DNA of 64,000 bases from VAZQ01 sp963841105 (GCA_963841105.1 CAWJCB010000006.1:1-64000), one strand, 5' to 3'. Positions 17,147-25,493 are shown, counted from the stretch's first letter. Numbers and translations: made by a program. The notes: generated from the sequence alone by a model not told the origin.

Positions 17147-17911
17147 GTGAATGAGACTGCGGAAGTTTCGCTCGATACCACCGTCGACGCGCAGGAGATT
17201 GCGCGGTTTTCCGCCGTGGCTGCGCAGTGGTGGGATCCGCGCGGCGCCATGCGGATGCTGCACAAATTCAACCCCGTCCGGCTGGCCTTCATCAAGGAGG
17301 CTGCCTGCCGCCAATTCGACCGTGACTACAAGCGCCGGGATGCGCTGGCAGGGCTGCGCATTCTCGACGTCGGCTGTGGCGCCGGGATCCTGAGCGAGCC
17401 GCTGGCGCGCATGGGTGCCAGCGTTGTCGGCGCCGATCCCTCAGCCGCCAATATTGCGGCCGCGCGGCTGCATGCTGCCCAGGGCGGCCTGACCATCGAC
17501 TATCGTTCGACCACCGTTTCGGCGCTCGCCGATGCCGGCGAGCAGTTTGAGGTCGTGCTCGCCATGGAGGTCGTCGAGCATGTGGCGGACCTGAATCTGT
17601 TCGTTCAGAGATGCGCGGACATGGTGACCGGCCGCGGCTTGATGATCGTGGCTACCATTAATCGCACACCAAAGAGCTTCGCCCTGGCGATCGTCGGGGC
17701 GGAATATCTGCTGCGCTGGCTGCCGCGGGGAACGCATCGATGGGAGAAGTTCGTGACTCCGGACGAGCTCGCATCCGCGCTTGCTGTGCATGGGCTGACC
17801 ACGATCGACGAGACCGGAGTTGTCTATGACCTCCTCGCCGATCGCTGGCGGATCGCCAGCGATATGGACGTGAACTACATCGTGGTCGCCCAGAAGCAGA
17901 GCGATGGCTGA
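17147..17911 (+). CDS. ubiG: Ubiquinone biosynthesis O-methyltransferase
   Basis: Performs both O-methylations of the ubiquinone ring at the membrane face. The conserved UbiG N-terminus is present (ARFSAVAAQWWDPRGAMRMLHKFNPVRLAFI), followed by SAM motif I ILDVGCGAGILSEPLARMGA, the acid in VVGADPS, VVLAMEVVEHVAD and MIVATINRTPKSFALAIVGAEYLLRWLPRGTH, all diagnostic. The start is placed at GTG 17147 because GGAGAG lies seven bases upstream; a TTG at 17135 is also in frame. Length about 254 matches the family. Divergent from lysC. Its stop falls inside an 11-base tandem duplication at the start of the next gene. Confidence 0.96.
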   Translation: MNETAEVSLDTTVDAQEIARFSAVAAQWWDPRGAMRMLHKFNPVRLAFIKEAACRQFDRDYKRRDALAGLRILDVGCGAGILSEPLARMGASVVGADPSAANIAAARLHAAQGGLTIDYRSTTVSALADAGEQFEVVLAMEVVEHVADLNLFVQRCADMVTGRGLMIVATINRTPKSFALAIVGAEYLLRWLPRGTHRWEKFVTPDELASALAVHGLTTIDETGVVYDLLADRWRIASDMDVNYIVVAQKQSDG

Positions 17912-17926
17912 TACGTGGCTGATACG
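17905..17926. repeat. 11-bp tandem duplication at ubiG/EamA junction
   Basis: TGGCTGATACG occurs twice in direct succession (17905-17915 and 17916-17926). The first copy contains the ubiG stop; the boundary creates the GTG used as start of the next gene. The ATG at 17904 that would give the usual short overlap with ubiG is out of frame because of the 11-base insertion. Confidence 0.85.
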
Positions 17927-18808
17927 TCATGGCTGTGGGCAGTTTTCACCATCATTGCAGCGGCGGCGCAGACGGTGCGCAACGCGACGCAGCGCGGTCT
18001 CACCCATAGTCTCGGCACGGCGGGCGCCACCCACGTGCGCTTCCTCTTCGGGTCGCCCTTCGCGCTGATCTTCCTGATTGTGGTGGCAGGGGCCGCGGGC
18101 CAGCCGTTGCCGTGGCCGGCGCCCGTCTATTGGCTATGGCTGATTGCCGGCGCGCTCACTCAGATCGCCGCAACGGCGCTCATGCTTGCTGCCATGAACG
18201 ATCGTTCGTTCGTCGTGGTCTACGCGTATATCAAAACCGAGGCTCTACAAGTGGCGGTCTTCGGCCTGGTCTTTCTAGGCGACCTGGTCACGCCAGCGAC
18301 GGCAGCGGCGATACTCATCGCCACCGCCGGCGTTGTGAGCATGGGACTCAAGCCAGGAACGTCCTCGGATTTCAAGGCAACGCTGCTGGGCCTCGGCGCC
18401 GGAGCCATGTTCGCCGCATCGGCGGTGGGCTTTCGCGGCGCGATCCTCAGCTTGGGCCTTTCAAGCTATGTGCTGGCCGCAACCTTCACTGTCGCCGTGG
18501 GGCTCCTTGTGCAGGCGACACTGCTTAGTCTCTATCTGTGGCTGCGCCAATCTGCGGCGCTTATCTCGATCCTGGCGGCTTGGCGACCATCCCTGTTCGC
18601 GGGTTTCATGGGGGCGCTGGCGTCGCAGTTCTGGTTTCTTGCCTTTGCGCTCGCCACGGCGGCCAGCGTGCGCACGCTGGCGCTCGTCGAAGTATTGTTC
18701 GCGCAGGGAATCTCGCGCTTTATCTTCAAGCAGCCGACCACTCGCCGGGAAACAATCGGAATATCGTTGATCGTGATCGGCGTCGTGCTGCTGCTGTGGG
18801 CGCATTGA
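17915..18808 (+). CDS. EamA/DMT-family transporter
   Basis: Drug/metabolite-transporter superfamily permease of 297 residues with about ten hydrophobic segments arranged as two five-helix EamA repeats. Recognisable patches are LWLIAGALTQIAATALMLAAM, VVVYAYIKTEALQVAVFGLVFLGD (end of first EamA repeat) and LALVEVLFAQGISRFIF in the second. It acts in the inner membrane, probably exporting a small metabolite; substrate unknown. The start must be GTG 17915 because the ATG at 17904 is out of frame, a consequence of an 11-base tandem duplication. It starts four bases after the ubiG stop on the same strand and is probably co-transcribed. A REP-like palindrome follows at 18841. Confidence 0.9.
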   Translation: MADTSWLWAVFTIIAAAAQTVRNATQRGLTHSLGTAGATHVRFLFGSPFALIFLIVVAGAAGQPLPWPAPVYWLWLIAGALTQIAATALMLAAMNDRSFVVVYAYIKTEALQVAVFGLVFLGDLVTPATAAAILIATAGVVSMGLKPGTSSDFKATLLGLGAGAMFAASAVGFRGAILSLGLSSYVLAATFTVAVGLLVQATLLSLYLWLRQSAALISILAAWRPSLFAGFMGALASQFWFLAFALATAASVRTLALVEVLFAQGISRFIFKQPTTRRETIGISLIVIGVVLLLWAH

Positions 18809-18840
18809 CTTATATCAGCAGTTGTTGATGCTGCCTCATC

Positions 18841-18930
18841 GCCGTCATTGCCGGGCTTGACCCGGCAATCCATCGTCTTAAGGATGAATAGCTTTTTCGA
18901 TGGGTGCGCGGGTCAAGCCCGCGCACGACA
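18841..18930. repeat. REP-like palindrome pair (GCCGGGCTTGACCCGGC)
   Basis: Two hairpins in tandem: TTGCCGGGCTTGACCCGGCAA and GTGCGCGGGTCAAGCCCGCGCAC, with CCATCG between them mirrored by CGATGGG. This is a widespread intergenic repeat type in Hyphomicrobiales. It lies between the convergent EamA and DUF1178 genes and may act as a bidirectional stop. Confidence 0.85.
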
Positions 18931-19050
18931 GGTCGAGGATAACGACAGTTGGTGTTGTCGGAACGTGCCGGCGCGCTCGTCGCACACGAGCCGGTGCGCG
19001 CGATGGACCACGGCGGCGCAGCCGCACCCGTCGAGGCCAGATGACTGGCA

Positions 19051-19563
19051 TCAATTGCGTTCGTCCGGCAGCACCGGGAGCGGGTGAAACTCGATGCCTT
19101 CGTCGTGCAGTTCCTTCGCCTGGTCGGGAGATGCTTCGCCGTAGATGGAGCGGTGCTCGATCTCGCCATAATGCATCTTGCGCGCTTCCTCAGGAAACTT
19201 CCGGCCGACGTAATCGGCGTTCTGGGTGAGGTGCGCGCGCAGCTCTCGCAGCTTCTTGCGAAATTCCCTCTCCTGCGGCGACATCATGGCGACCGGACCA
19301 GGGACGGCGGCGGGAGCCGGCGGCGCGTGCGCCGGGGCCGGCGCGGGAGTTTCCGGTGCGGCCACGCGCTCGGGCGGCGCGCTCTCGTCACGTTTTCTCG
19401 CGCCGGCAAGCCGCGGCGCCATGATCGCCTTGTCGACTTTGGTCGAGTTGCACACGGGGCAGACCACAAGCCCGTGCTTGACCTGCTTGTCATAAGCAGT
19501 CGAATTTTGAAACCAGCTCTCGAAGCTGTGCCCGCGCTCGCAGGCCAGGGCGTAGCGGATCAT
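19051..19563 (-). CDS. DUF1178 family protein
   Basis: Conserved proteobacterial protein of 170 residues and unknown function. The N-terminus carries a small zinc-ribbon-like cysteine set, ALACERGHSFESWF with Cys 8 and His 12 and VVCPVCNS with Cys 35 and Cys 38. A Pro/Ala-rich linker (about residues 60-90) leads to a charged C-terminal segment EREFRKKLRELRAHL and YVGRKFPEEARKMHYGE, typical of the family. The ATG at 19563 overlaps the nitrilase-family stop by four bases, so it is the last gene of a leftward grxC-nit-DUF1178 operon, a conserved grouping in alphaproteobacteria. Confidence 0.9.
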   Translation of the reverse strand: MIRYALACERGHSFESWFQNSTAYDKQVKHGLVVCPVCNSTKVDKAIMAPRLAGARKRDESAPPERVAAPETPAPAPAHAPPAPAAVPGPVAMMSPQEREFRKKLRELRAHLTQNADYVGRKFPEEARKMHYGEIEHRSIYGEASPDQAKELHDEGIEFHPLPVLPDERN

Positions 19564-20441
19564 GTCGAATCCCCGACCGCGTGCAAGTGCGATGCCATCG
19601 CAGGCGGCTCCGCCACCTGAAACCGGCGTCCATGCACGAGCGAAGGGACCTTCGCCCTTGCCGCCCGCACCTGGGCGGGATCGATGCTCGCCAGCACGAC
19701 CCCAGGCTCCAACCCCCCTTCGGCGATGATGCGCCCCCAGGGATCTACGATAAGCGAATGGCCGAATGTCTCGCGGCCGTTCTCGTGCCTGCCACCCTGC
19801 GCCGCAGCGAAGACATATGCCCCGTTCTCGATGGCGCGCGCGCGGTTGAGCACGTGCCAATGCGCTTCCCCGGTCTGTTTGGTGAACGCCGAGGGGATGG
19901 CAAGAAACAGGCTGCCGGCCTCGGCCAGCGCGCGGTAGAGCGCGGGAAACCGCAGGTCGTAGCATATGGTCAATCCAAGCCTGCCCCAGGGCAGGTCCGC
20001 CGTGACCGCGATCTCGCCGGGCCGATAGCTGCGCGACTCGCGATAGCTCTCGCCGTGGGCGAGATCGACGTCGAACATGTGGATCTTGTCGTACCGGGCG
20101 ATGATTTCTCCGCTGCAGTCTATGAGAAAAGAGCGGTTCGCCGCCTTTTCAGACGACAGCTTGATGGCCAGGGATCCGACATGAAGGAAAATGCGAAGCT
20201 CCCGCGCGAGATCGCGAAATCGAGCGAGACTGGCATCGTCCGCCTCGGACGAGATCGCCGCAAACAGGCGCTCGCGCTTCGGCTCAAGAATGTTGGTCAT
20301 CTCCGGCGTGAGCACATATGCCGCGCCCGCCTTGGCGCCTTCAACAATCAGCCGCGTCGATTCTTCAAGATTCGCCTGGGGGGAAAGTCCGGCGCGCATC
20401 TGCACCAGGCCTGCGGTGAACGAGCCCTGCGTCACGTTCAT
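19560..20441 (-). CDS. Carbon-nitrogen hydrolase (Nit1/nitrilase-like amidase)
   Basis: Nitrilase-superfamily enzyme of 293 residues, likely the deaminated-glutathione amidase (Nit1/NIT-type) branch, a metabolite-repair role, though other amides are possible. The catalytic triad is visible: Glu 47 in LTPEMTN, Lys 119 in RYDKIHMFD and Cys 160 in TICYDLRFP. The segments HVGSLAIK, NRSFLIDCSGEIIARYDKIH and RARAIENGAYVFAAAQGG are typical. Its ATG at 20441 overlaps the stop of grxC (ATGA), and its own stop overlaps DUF1178, giving a tightly coupled operon with a glutathione-linked gene, which supports a glutathione-related substrate. Confidence 0.9.
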   Translation of the reverse strand: MNVTQGSFTAGLVQMRAGLSPQANLEESTRLIVEGAKAGAAYVLTPEMTNILEPKRERLFAAISSEADDASLARFRDLARELRIFLHVGSLAIKLSSEKAANRSFLIDCSGEIIARYDKIHMFDVDLAHGESYRESRSYRPGEIAVTADLPWGRLGLTICYDLRFPALYRALAEAGSLFLAIPSAFTKQTGEAHWHVLNRARAIENGAYVFAAAQGGRHENGRETFGHSLIVDPWGRIIAEGGLEPGVVLASIDPAQVRAARAKVPSLVHGRRFQVAEPPAMASHLHAVGDST

Positions 20442-20719
20442 TCGACGCGATCCTGACGAACGTCCGCGCCAAGAAGACAATCAAGCTTGCCGGCGCGATC
20501 GAGAGCATAGAGATCGTCGCAGCCGCCGACATGAACGGCGCCGATGAAGATCTGCGGGACGGTCATGCGGCCGTTCGCGCGTGCGACCATCCTGCTGCGG
20601 CCCTTCACGTCACCTGTCACGTCGATCTCGGTAAACTCGACACCCTTTCGCGACAACAGCTTCTTGGCGGCGATGCAATACGGACAATAACGCGTGGTAT
20701 AAATCTCTATTTGGTTCAT
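20438..20719 (-). CDS. grxC: Glutaredoxin 3
   Basis: Glutathione-dependent disulfide oxidoreductase of 93 residues with the CPYC active site at residues 12-15, the TVPQIFIG cis-proline loop and GGCDDLYAL glutathione-binding region. The length and sequence match bacterial Grx3 with a few extra C-terminal residues. It reduces protein disulfides and glutathione mixed disulfides in the cytosol. First gene of the overlapping grxC-nit-DUF1178 set and 24 bases downstream of comF on the same strand, so comF may lead the transcription unit. Confidence 0.95.
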   Translation of the reverse strand: MNQIEIYTTRYCPYCIAAKKLLSRKGVEFTEIDVTGDVKGRSRMVARANGRMTVPQIFIGAVHVGGCDDLYALDRAGKLDCLLGADVRQDRVE

Positions 20720-20743
20720 GTTCCATTTGCGGCCTTTGGATGT

Positions 20744-21538
20744 CTATATGGGATTGCGGCTTCCTGCCACAACCCGGGCGAACACCAGCACGTCAACCCT
20801 CTCCGCGCCCGCCCGCAGCAGCGTTCGCGCACAGGCATCAATGGTGGCGCCGGAGGTCAGCACATCGTCGATCAGCACCAGCTTGCGACGCGCGACAGCG
20901 GGCTTGCCTTCCGGCGGCACGCGGAAGGCGCCTTGCACATTTTGCGCCCGGGCGGGTTTGTCCAGCCCGACCTGCTGTGGCGTGGCCTTGACGCGCTTGA
21001 GCGCTCCATGAACCACGGTTCGACCGCTCGCGTTGGCGATGACCTCTGCGAGCAGCGCCGACTGATTGAAGCGCCGCACCCATTGCCGGCGCCAATGCAG
21101 GGGCACCGGGATCAGGGCGTCGGCATCGCCAAGCAGCGGGCGCCCGGCATTTGTCATCCAGCTGCCCATCATGGGTGCAAGGTCAAGCCGGTCGCCGTAT
21201 TTCAGGGCATGCACCAGCGTGCTTGCAATGTCGTCGTAACGCACGGCCGCACGCGCGCGGCCATAGGCGGGCGGATCAGCGATGGCTTCCATGGAAAGCA
21301 GCATTGACCCGGCATCGAACGCAAATGGAGTGCCAAGCCGCTCGCAGTAGGGCGGCGCAATGAATGACAGCCTCGACCAGCAGCTCGCGCAAAGCCCAAC
21401 GCCCTCGACCGGCTCACGACATGACGCGCAAAGTTGTGGCAGCGCCACCCGGCCGACCAGGTCGAGCGCCCCGCGCAAGGCGCTCGTCAGCCTTGCCAAG
21501 CGCCTCGGCGTTTCAACTGCTTCGATCTCCCCTTGCAT
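20744..21538 (-). CDS. comF: ComF family protein (double zinc ribbon, phosphoribosyltransferase-like)
   Basis: ComF-family protein of 264 residues; in naturally transformable bacteria its homologue is needed for DNA uptake, elsewhere the role is unclear. N-terminal zinc ribbon cysteines are Cys 37, 40, 50 and 53 (LCASCREP and LCASCWSRL). The C-terminal phosphoribosyltransferase-like domain shows ALIPVPLHWRRQWVRRFNQS and the PRPP loop LVLIDDVLTSGAT. The start is placed at MQGEIEAVETPRRL, near the divergent methyltransferase gene; longer upstream reading lacks family similarity. Conserved neighbour of grxC and of the methyltransferase in related genomes. Confidence 0.92.
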   Translation of the reverse strand: MQGEIEAVETPRRLARLTSALRGALDLVGRVALPQLCASCREPVEGVGLCASCWSRLSFIAPPYCERLGTPFAFDAGSMLLSMEAIADPPAYGRARAAVRYDDIASTLVHALKYGDRLDLAPMMGSWMTNAGRPLLGDADALIPVPLHWRRQWVRRFNQSALLAEVIANASGRTVVHGALKRVKATPQQVGLDKPARAQNVQGAFRVPPEGKPAVARRKLVLIDDVLTSGATIDACARTLLRAGAERVDVLVFARVVAGSRNPI

Positions 21539-21686
21539 GACGACAAGGTTAGCATGAGAGCATGGCCAAAGTGGCGCGACGGGTTTGCGGCAGCTATCAG
21601 GTCCGCGGCTCCTCATCATGTGGCAGGGGTCGGGGTAGTGTGCGCCGGTTGCGTACCGTCCGACCAACGCCGCGAAAGAGGTCGCG

Positions 21687-22670
21687 ATGACGCAGGATCA
21701 TATCGTCTTCGACCGCCGCCTTCTGCGTGGGCGGGCTCTGCGCGCCGCCGCCCTGGGACCGTCCGCCTTTCTGCTGGAACGGGTCGCGCACGAGTTGTGC
21801 GACCGCCTCGAAACCGTGGTGAGGCGTTTTGACCTGGCGGTCAACCTGGGGACTCTCGCCGCGACGCTCCGTTACGGGCTCGCGCAGAGCGGCAGGATCG
21901 GCACCATCGTTGCTGCAAATGCGTGTGCCGGCAGCCGACCGCAAGTATCAGGAGAATCTGGAGGTGACGAGGTTCATCCATGCGCACTCGCACTGGCTGC
22001 CGATGAGGAAGCGTTGCCCTTCCGCGATGCCTCTCTTGATCTTGTCGTCTCCGCGCTTTCGCTGCAATTCGTCAACGATCTGCCGGGCACGCTGGTGCAA
22101 ATTCGCCGCTCCCTCAAGCCGGACGGCCTCCTGCTGGCGGCGCTGGCGGGGGGCGACACGCTTGTTGAGCTGCGGCGATCGTTTGCCGCCGCCGAAGCCG
22201 AGATCGAGGATGGTATCTCGCCGCGAGTCATCCCTTTCGTTGACGTGCGTCAGGCAGGTGCGCTGCTTCAGCGCGCGGGCTTCGCATTGCCGGTCGCCGA
22301 CGTCAACCGGCTGATCGTGCGTTATGATTCGCCGATCGCGCTGATGCGGGATTTGCGCCGGATGGGCGTGACAAATCCACTCGTCGAGCGCAGCCGCCGG
22401 CCGCTCAAGCGTTCAACGCTGCGGCGAATGGCGGAAATATATGCGGACCGTTTCGCCGATCCCGACCATCGCATTCCCGCGACTTTTGAGATCGTCTGGC
22501 TATCCGGCTGGGGACCGGATCCGAGCCAGCAAAAGCCGTTGCGGCCAGGCTCGGCGCGTGCGCGGCTGGCCGATGCGCTTGGTGTGAACGAGAGCTCGGC
22601 AGGCGAAAAGGCGAAGCCAGACGACGGAGGTCAGATGACGGAGAGAGGCAACGATGGAGAACGACGATAA
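21687..22670 (+). CDS. SAM-dependent methyltransferase domain protein (BioC/NDUFAF5-like)
   Basis: Methyltransferase-like protein of 327 residues, related to BioC and to the mitochondrial complex I assembly factor NDUFAF5, which hydroxylates rather than methylates. Typical pieces are FDRRLLRGRALRAAA at the N-terminus, LPFRDASLDLVVSALSLQFVNDLPGTLVQIRRSLKPDGLLLAAL and MRDLRRMGVTNPL near the C-terminus. SAM motif I is poorly conserved (region around residues 65-80), and the sequence between residues 70 and 95 is unusual, so a small local disruption is possible. Divergent from comF, an arrangement common in alphaproteobacteria. The basic tail after residue 300 looks non-conserved. Confidence 0.85.
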   Translation: MTQDHIVFDRRLLRGRALRAAALGPSAFLLERVAHELCDRLETVVRRFDLAVNLGTLAATLRYGLAQSGRIGTIVAANACAGSRPQVSGESGGDEVHPCALALAADEEALPFRDASLDLVVSALSLQFVNDLPGTLVQIRRSLKPDGLLLAALAGGDTLVELRRSFAAAEAEIEDGISPRVIPFVDVRQAGALLQRAGFALPVADVNRLIVRYDSPIALMRDLRRMGVTNPLVERSRRPLKRSTLRRMAEIYADRFADPDHRIPATFEIVWLSGWGPDPSQQKPLRPGSARARLADALGVNESSAGEKAKPDDGGQMTERGNDGERR

Positions 22671-22702
22671 CCGTATCTGTCGTCCGTCCTCGGTCCTCTG
22701 AT

Positions 22703-22894
22703 TCAGAACATCGAGGCGAGATGCGAGTACAGGCCCTGCGTCGCGGATCCCAGATTATAGACGGTGGCCGCGACGGCGGCGCCGACTCCTGAAGCAATCA
22801 ATGCATATTCGATCGCGGTAGCGCCTGTCTCGTCGGAGGTAACGCGCGCGCGCAGAAGGTCCATCATTGGGCGAAGCTGCGATTTCCTCGACAT
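22703..22894 (-). CDS. Flp/Fap-type IVb pilin subunit
   Basis: Small class IVb pilin precursor of 63 residues. The hallmark is a short basic leader followed by a cleavage-type glycine-initiated hydrophobic segment: DETGATAIEYALIASGVGAAVAATVY, with the conserved Glu five residues into the mature part (TAIEYALIA). Pilins of this kind form Tad pili for adhesion. The start at MSRKSQLRPMMDLL is supported by AGAAGGAAG upstream. No tad assembly genes are in this window, so the subunit is an orphan here and must use machinery elsewhere. It begins 18 bases after the mutT stop on the same strand. Confidence 0.92.
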   Translation of the reverse strand: MSRKSQLRPMMDLLRARVTSDETGATAIEYALIASGVGAAVAATVYNLGSATQGLYSHLASMF

Positions 22895-22911
22895 TCGGCT
22901 TCCTTCTGACA

Positions 22912-23319
22912 TTAGTGTGGCCCGAGTAGCAGGATCAAATGCGACACCAGGGGCTCGTCGGCTGGGGGCATCGGGTAGTCGCGCAGTCGGCTCGCTCGCA
23001 CCCATCTCACGTTCTGGCCTTCGAGCGCTTTCACCATCCCATTCCAACGCCGACAGATGTAGAGCGGCATTAACAGATGGAAATCGGGATAGGCGTGGCT
23101 GGCGAAAGTCAGCGGGGCAAGACAGGCTGCGTCCACGTCGATTCCGAGTTCCTCCTTCAGCTCCCTCATCAAGCTCTGCTCCGGCCGCTCGCCCGACTCG
23201 ATCTTGCCGCCGGGAAATTCCCACAGGCCGGCCATCGGCTTGCCTGCCGGTCGCTGCGCAAGCAGCACGCGGCCATCCGGATCGACGAGGGCGCAAGCTG
23301 CAACAAGGACAAGGTTCAC
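22912..23319 (-). CDS. mutT: Nudix hydrolase, 8-oxo-dGTP diphosphatase type
   Basis: Nudix pyrophosphohydrolase of 135 residues that probably clears oxidised nucleotides. The full Nudix box is present: Gly 38, Glu 44, then RELKEELG at residues 52-59, giving the GX5EX7REUXEEXGU pattern. VAACALVDPDGRVLLAQRPAGK at the N-terminus and ASHAYPDFHLLMPLYICR are typical of MutT/CTP-pyrophosphohydrolase members. The start is GTG. In related genomes mutT and argJ are neighbours (from memory); here about 8.5 kb of accessory sequence lies between them. Confidence 0.93.
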   Translation of the reverse strand: MNLVLVAACALVDPDGRVLLAQRPAGKPMAGLWEFPGGKIESGERPEQSLMRELKEELGIDVDAACLAPLTFASHAYPDFHLLMPLYICRRWNGMVKALEGQNVRWVRASRLRDYPMPPADEPLVSHLILLLGPH

Positions 23320-23585
23320 GTGTCACAGCCCTGCGGATCGACCATAGAAAGCGTCGAGTTAAGGACCGTTCAATGCCGTCCGGTCCGTTCTAGGTTTTCC
23401 CGTGCCGGTTAATAATTGCTTACGCCTGCTGGGCGGTCATCATCGCAGTCACAATCCGCCGGCGAAAGTCTTGCCACGAAGGTTTCGCCCCGGCACCTCA
23501 GACAATCTTGTCGGAAGAGACGAAACGGCGCACGCTCAAGGGCCACGGTCGTGATATGTGAGGGACGACGCCTAGCGGAGGTGAC

Positions 23586-25493
23586 GTGCGCGTAGAGTTC
23601 TGGGGAACTCGAGGCTCCATAGCCAAGGCCGGACCAAGCACTGTCCGGTACGGTGGCAACACCTCATGCGTCGAGGTCCGGTCGGCACGAGGAACTCTCG
23701 TCATCATTGATTGTGGAACCGGCGGGCACTCGCTCGGTCAAAAGTTCATGGCCGCCGGCGGTCAAGGCTTACGTGGGCACATCCTCATCAGCCATACGCA
23801 CTGGGACCACATCCAGGGCATTCCTTTCTTCGCTCCACTATTTGAGCCCGGCAACGAATGGGACATCTACGGCCCGAAAGGCCTCGGCCAATCCTTGCGC
23901 GAAGCCTTGGCGGGGCAAATGCAGTACACCTATTTCCCCGTCACCCTCGATCAGTACGAAGCCAAGGTCCGTTATCACGACCTCGTTGAGGGCAGCTTCG
24001 AGATCGAGGATATCAAAATCTCCACGCGCTATCTCAATCATACGGCCCTTTCGCTTGGCTACCGGCTGACGGCTGACGGGGTAGCGGTTGTCTATGCCTG
24101 TGATCACGAACCGTACTCGCGCGCTCTGGCAACCGGCGAGCGCGAGATGACCGGGCAGGATTTGCAACACGCCGAATTCGTGCGTGGCGCAGATCTTCTC
24201 ATTCACGATGCGCAATACACTGCGAACGAATACCCGGAAAAGGTCGGCTGGGGCCATAGCCCAATCGAATACGCAGTGAAGCTCGCTCAGCAGGCCAGGG
24301 TGAAGAGGATCGCACTGACGCACCACGACCCGCTTCGAGATGACGATGAGTTGGATCGCCTGCTCGCGGGCGTGCGGGCGAGGTTGCGGGAGGCCGGATC
24401 ATCGTTGGACGTTTTCGCCGCGGCTGAGGGCCAGAGCGTCGAAGTAGCGTCATCGCACGCGGCTGGCCGCCTTCCTGACAACGAAGAATTTCAGGCCAAG
24501 ACGCCCGTCGGGCCGGCACTGATGGACAAGTCTGTGCTGCTGCGCATTGCGGACGCCGAAACAGCAGCAACCCTCTCCGAGGCGGTTCGCGCCGAGGGCA
24601 TTCACGCCAGGTTCCTCTCCGACGTCGACGAGGCGCGCAAGCTCATCGCAGAGCATCGGCTCGCGCTGGCCATCATCGAGCACGATCCGCCGCAAATCGA
24701 TGGGGTGGCGGCCTGCCGGGCAATCCGCCAGCAAGAGACCGATGGCGAGCAACTCCCGCTGGTCATGGTCGCGGCAAGAGAAGATCGTGCGGCCGGCGAC
24801 CCGGCAGGAGTGACGGATTGGCTCATCAAGCCATTTAGCGTCGCATACGCACGCACGAAGATACGCGCATGGATATTGCGAACGGCATGTCGCTGGATAC
24901 GGGGCAGCATCCCCGAGAATGAGCGGCAGCGTTTGGCCTCGCTGCGCGCGTTGCAACTGCTGGACACGGAGCCGGAGGACAGGTTCGACCGCATAACACG
25001 CCTTGCCCGCGCACTTTTACATGCTCCAATCGCTGCCATCAGCCTGATTGATGAGAGTCGTCAGTGGCTCAAATCGTGCTATGGCCTGAGCGCGAAGGAA
25101 ACCTCGCGCGACGCCGCATTCTGCGCGCACGTGGTCTACGACTGCGAACCACTGATTGTCCCAGACGCGCTGCTGGACGAACGATTTGCCGACAACCCAT
25201 TCGTCGTCAATGAACCACGAGTTCGCTTCTATGCGGGCTATCCGCTTGTCCTTGACGACGGAACCTGCGTTGGCACTTTGTGTGTTTTGGACACCCGTCC
25301 GCGATTCCTGGAAGGCGCTGATATCGCAGGATTGCGCGATCTGGCAGATTTGGCGGTGCGGGAAATCCAGCTGCCGGCAAGGGGCATCGGTGGCCGAATG
25401 ATCCCTGGCATCCCTATGGCCGCTCAGCAAGCTCCGATACCTCCCCTGAAAGGGGAGGTCGGCGAGCAGAGCGAGCCGGGTGGGGTCGGCTGA
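23586..25493 (+). CDS. MBL-fold hydrolase fused to a degenerate response-regulator receiver and a GAF domain
   Basis: Three-domain protein of 635 residues, start GTG after a strong GGAGGTGA site. Residues 1-290 are a metallo-beta-lactamase fold with the metal motif SHTHWDH (His 70, His 72, Asp 74, His 75), DHEPYSR, LIHDAQYT and LTHHDPL; the opening VEFWGTRGS resembles PhnP/RNase Z-like phosphodiesterases. Residues 315-430 match a receiver domain, but the phosphoacceptor position appears to be Glu 365 (AIIEHDPPQIDG) and the switch Ser/Thr is Ala, with Lys 415 of LIKPF kept, so phosphorylation is doubtful. Residues 445-595 form a GAF domain (RFDRITRLARALL, FCAHVVYD, GTLCVLDT). The final 17 residues come from an intergenic repeat. 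Possibly a sensor-controlled nucleotide hydrolase; ligand unknown. Confidence 0.88.
   Translation: MRVEFWGTRGSIAKAGPSTVRYGGNTSCVEVRSARGTLVIIDCGTGGHSLGQKFMAAGGQGLRGHILISHTHWDHIQGIPFFAPLFEPGNEWDIYGPKGLGQSLREALAGQMQYTYFPVTLDQYEAKVRYHDLVEGSFEIEDIKISTRYLNHTALSLGYRLTADGVAVVYACDHEPYSRALATGEREMTGQDLQHAEFVRGADLLIHDAQYTANEYPEKVGWGHSPIEYAVKLAQQARVKRIALTHHDPLRDDDELDRLLAGVRARLREAGSSLDVFAAAEGQSVEVASSHAAGRLPDNEEFQAKTPVGPALMDKSVLLRIADAETAATLSEAVRAEGIHARFLSDVDEARKLIAEHRLALAIIEHDPPQIDGVAACRAIRQQETDGEQLPLVMVAAREDRAAGDPAGVTDWLIKPFSVAYARTKIRAWILRTACRWIRGSIPENERQRLASLRALQLLDTEPEDRFDRITRLARALLHAPIAAISLIDESRQWLKSCYGLSAKETSRDAAFCAHVVYDCEPLIVPDALLDERFADNPFVVNEPRVRFYAGYPLVLDDGTCVGTLCVLDTRPRFLEGADIAGLRDLADLAVREIQLPARGIGGRMIPGIPMAAQQAPIPPLKGEVGEQSEPGGVG
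25440..25491. repeat. CTCCCCT-type intergenic repeat overlapping a gene end
   Basis: CCTCCCCTGAAAGGGGAGGT is a near-perfect palindrome, followed by CGGCGAGCAGAGCGAGCCGG and GGTGGGGTCGG. It is of a repeat type seen between genes in many alphaproteobacteria, but here it is read as the last residues (PPLKGEVGEQSEPGGVG) of the MBL-receiver-GAF protein. Confidence 0.7.
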
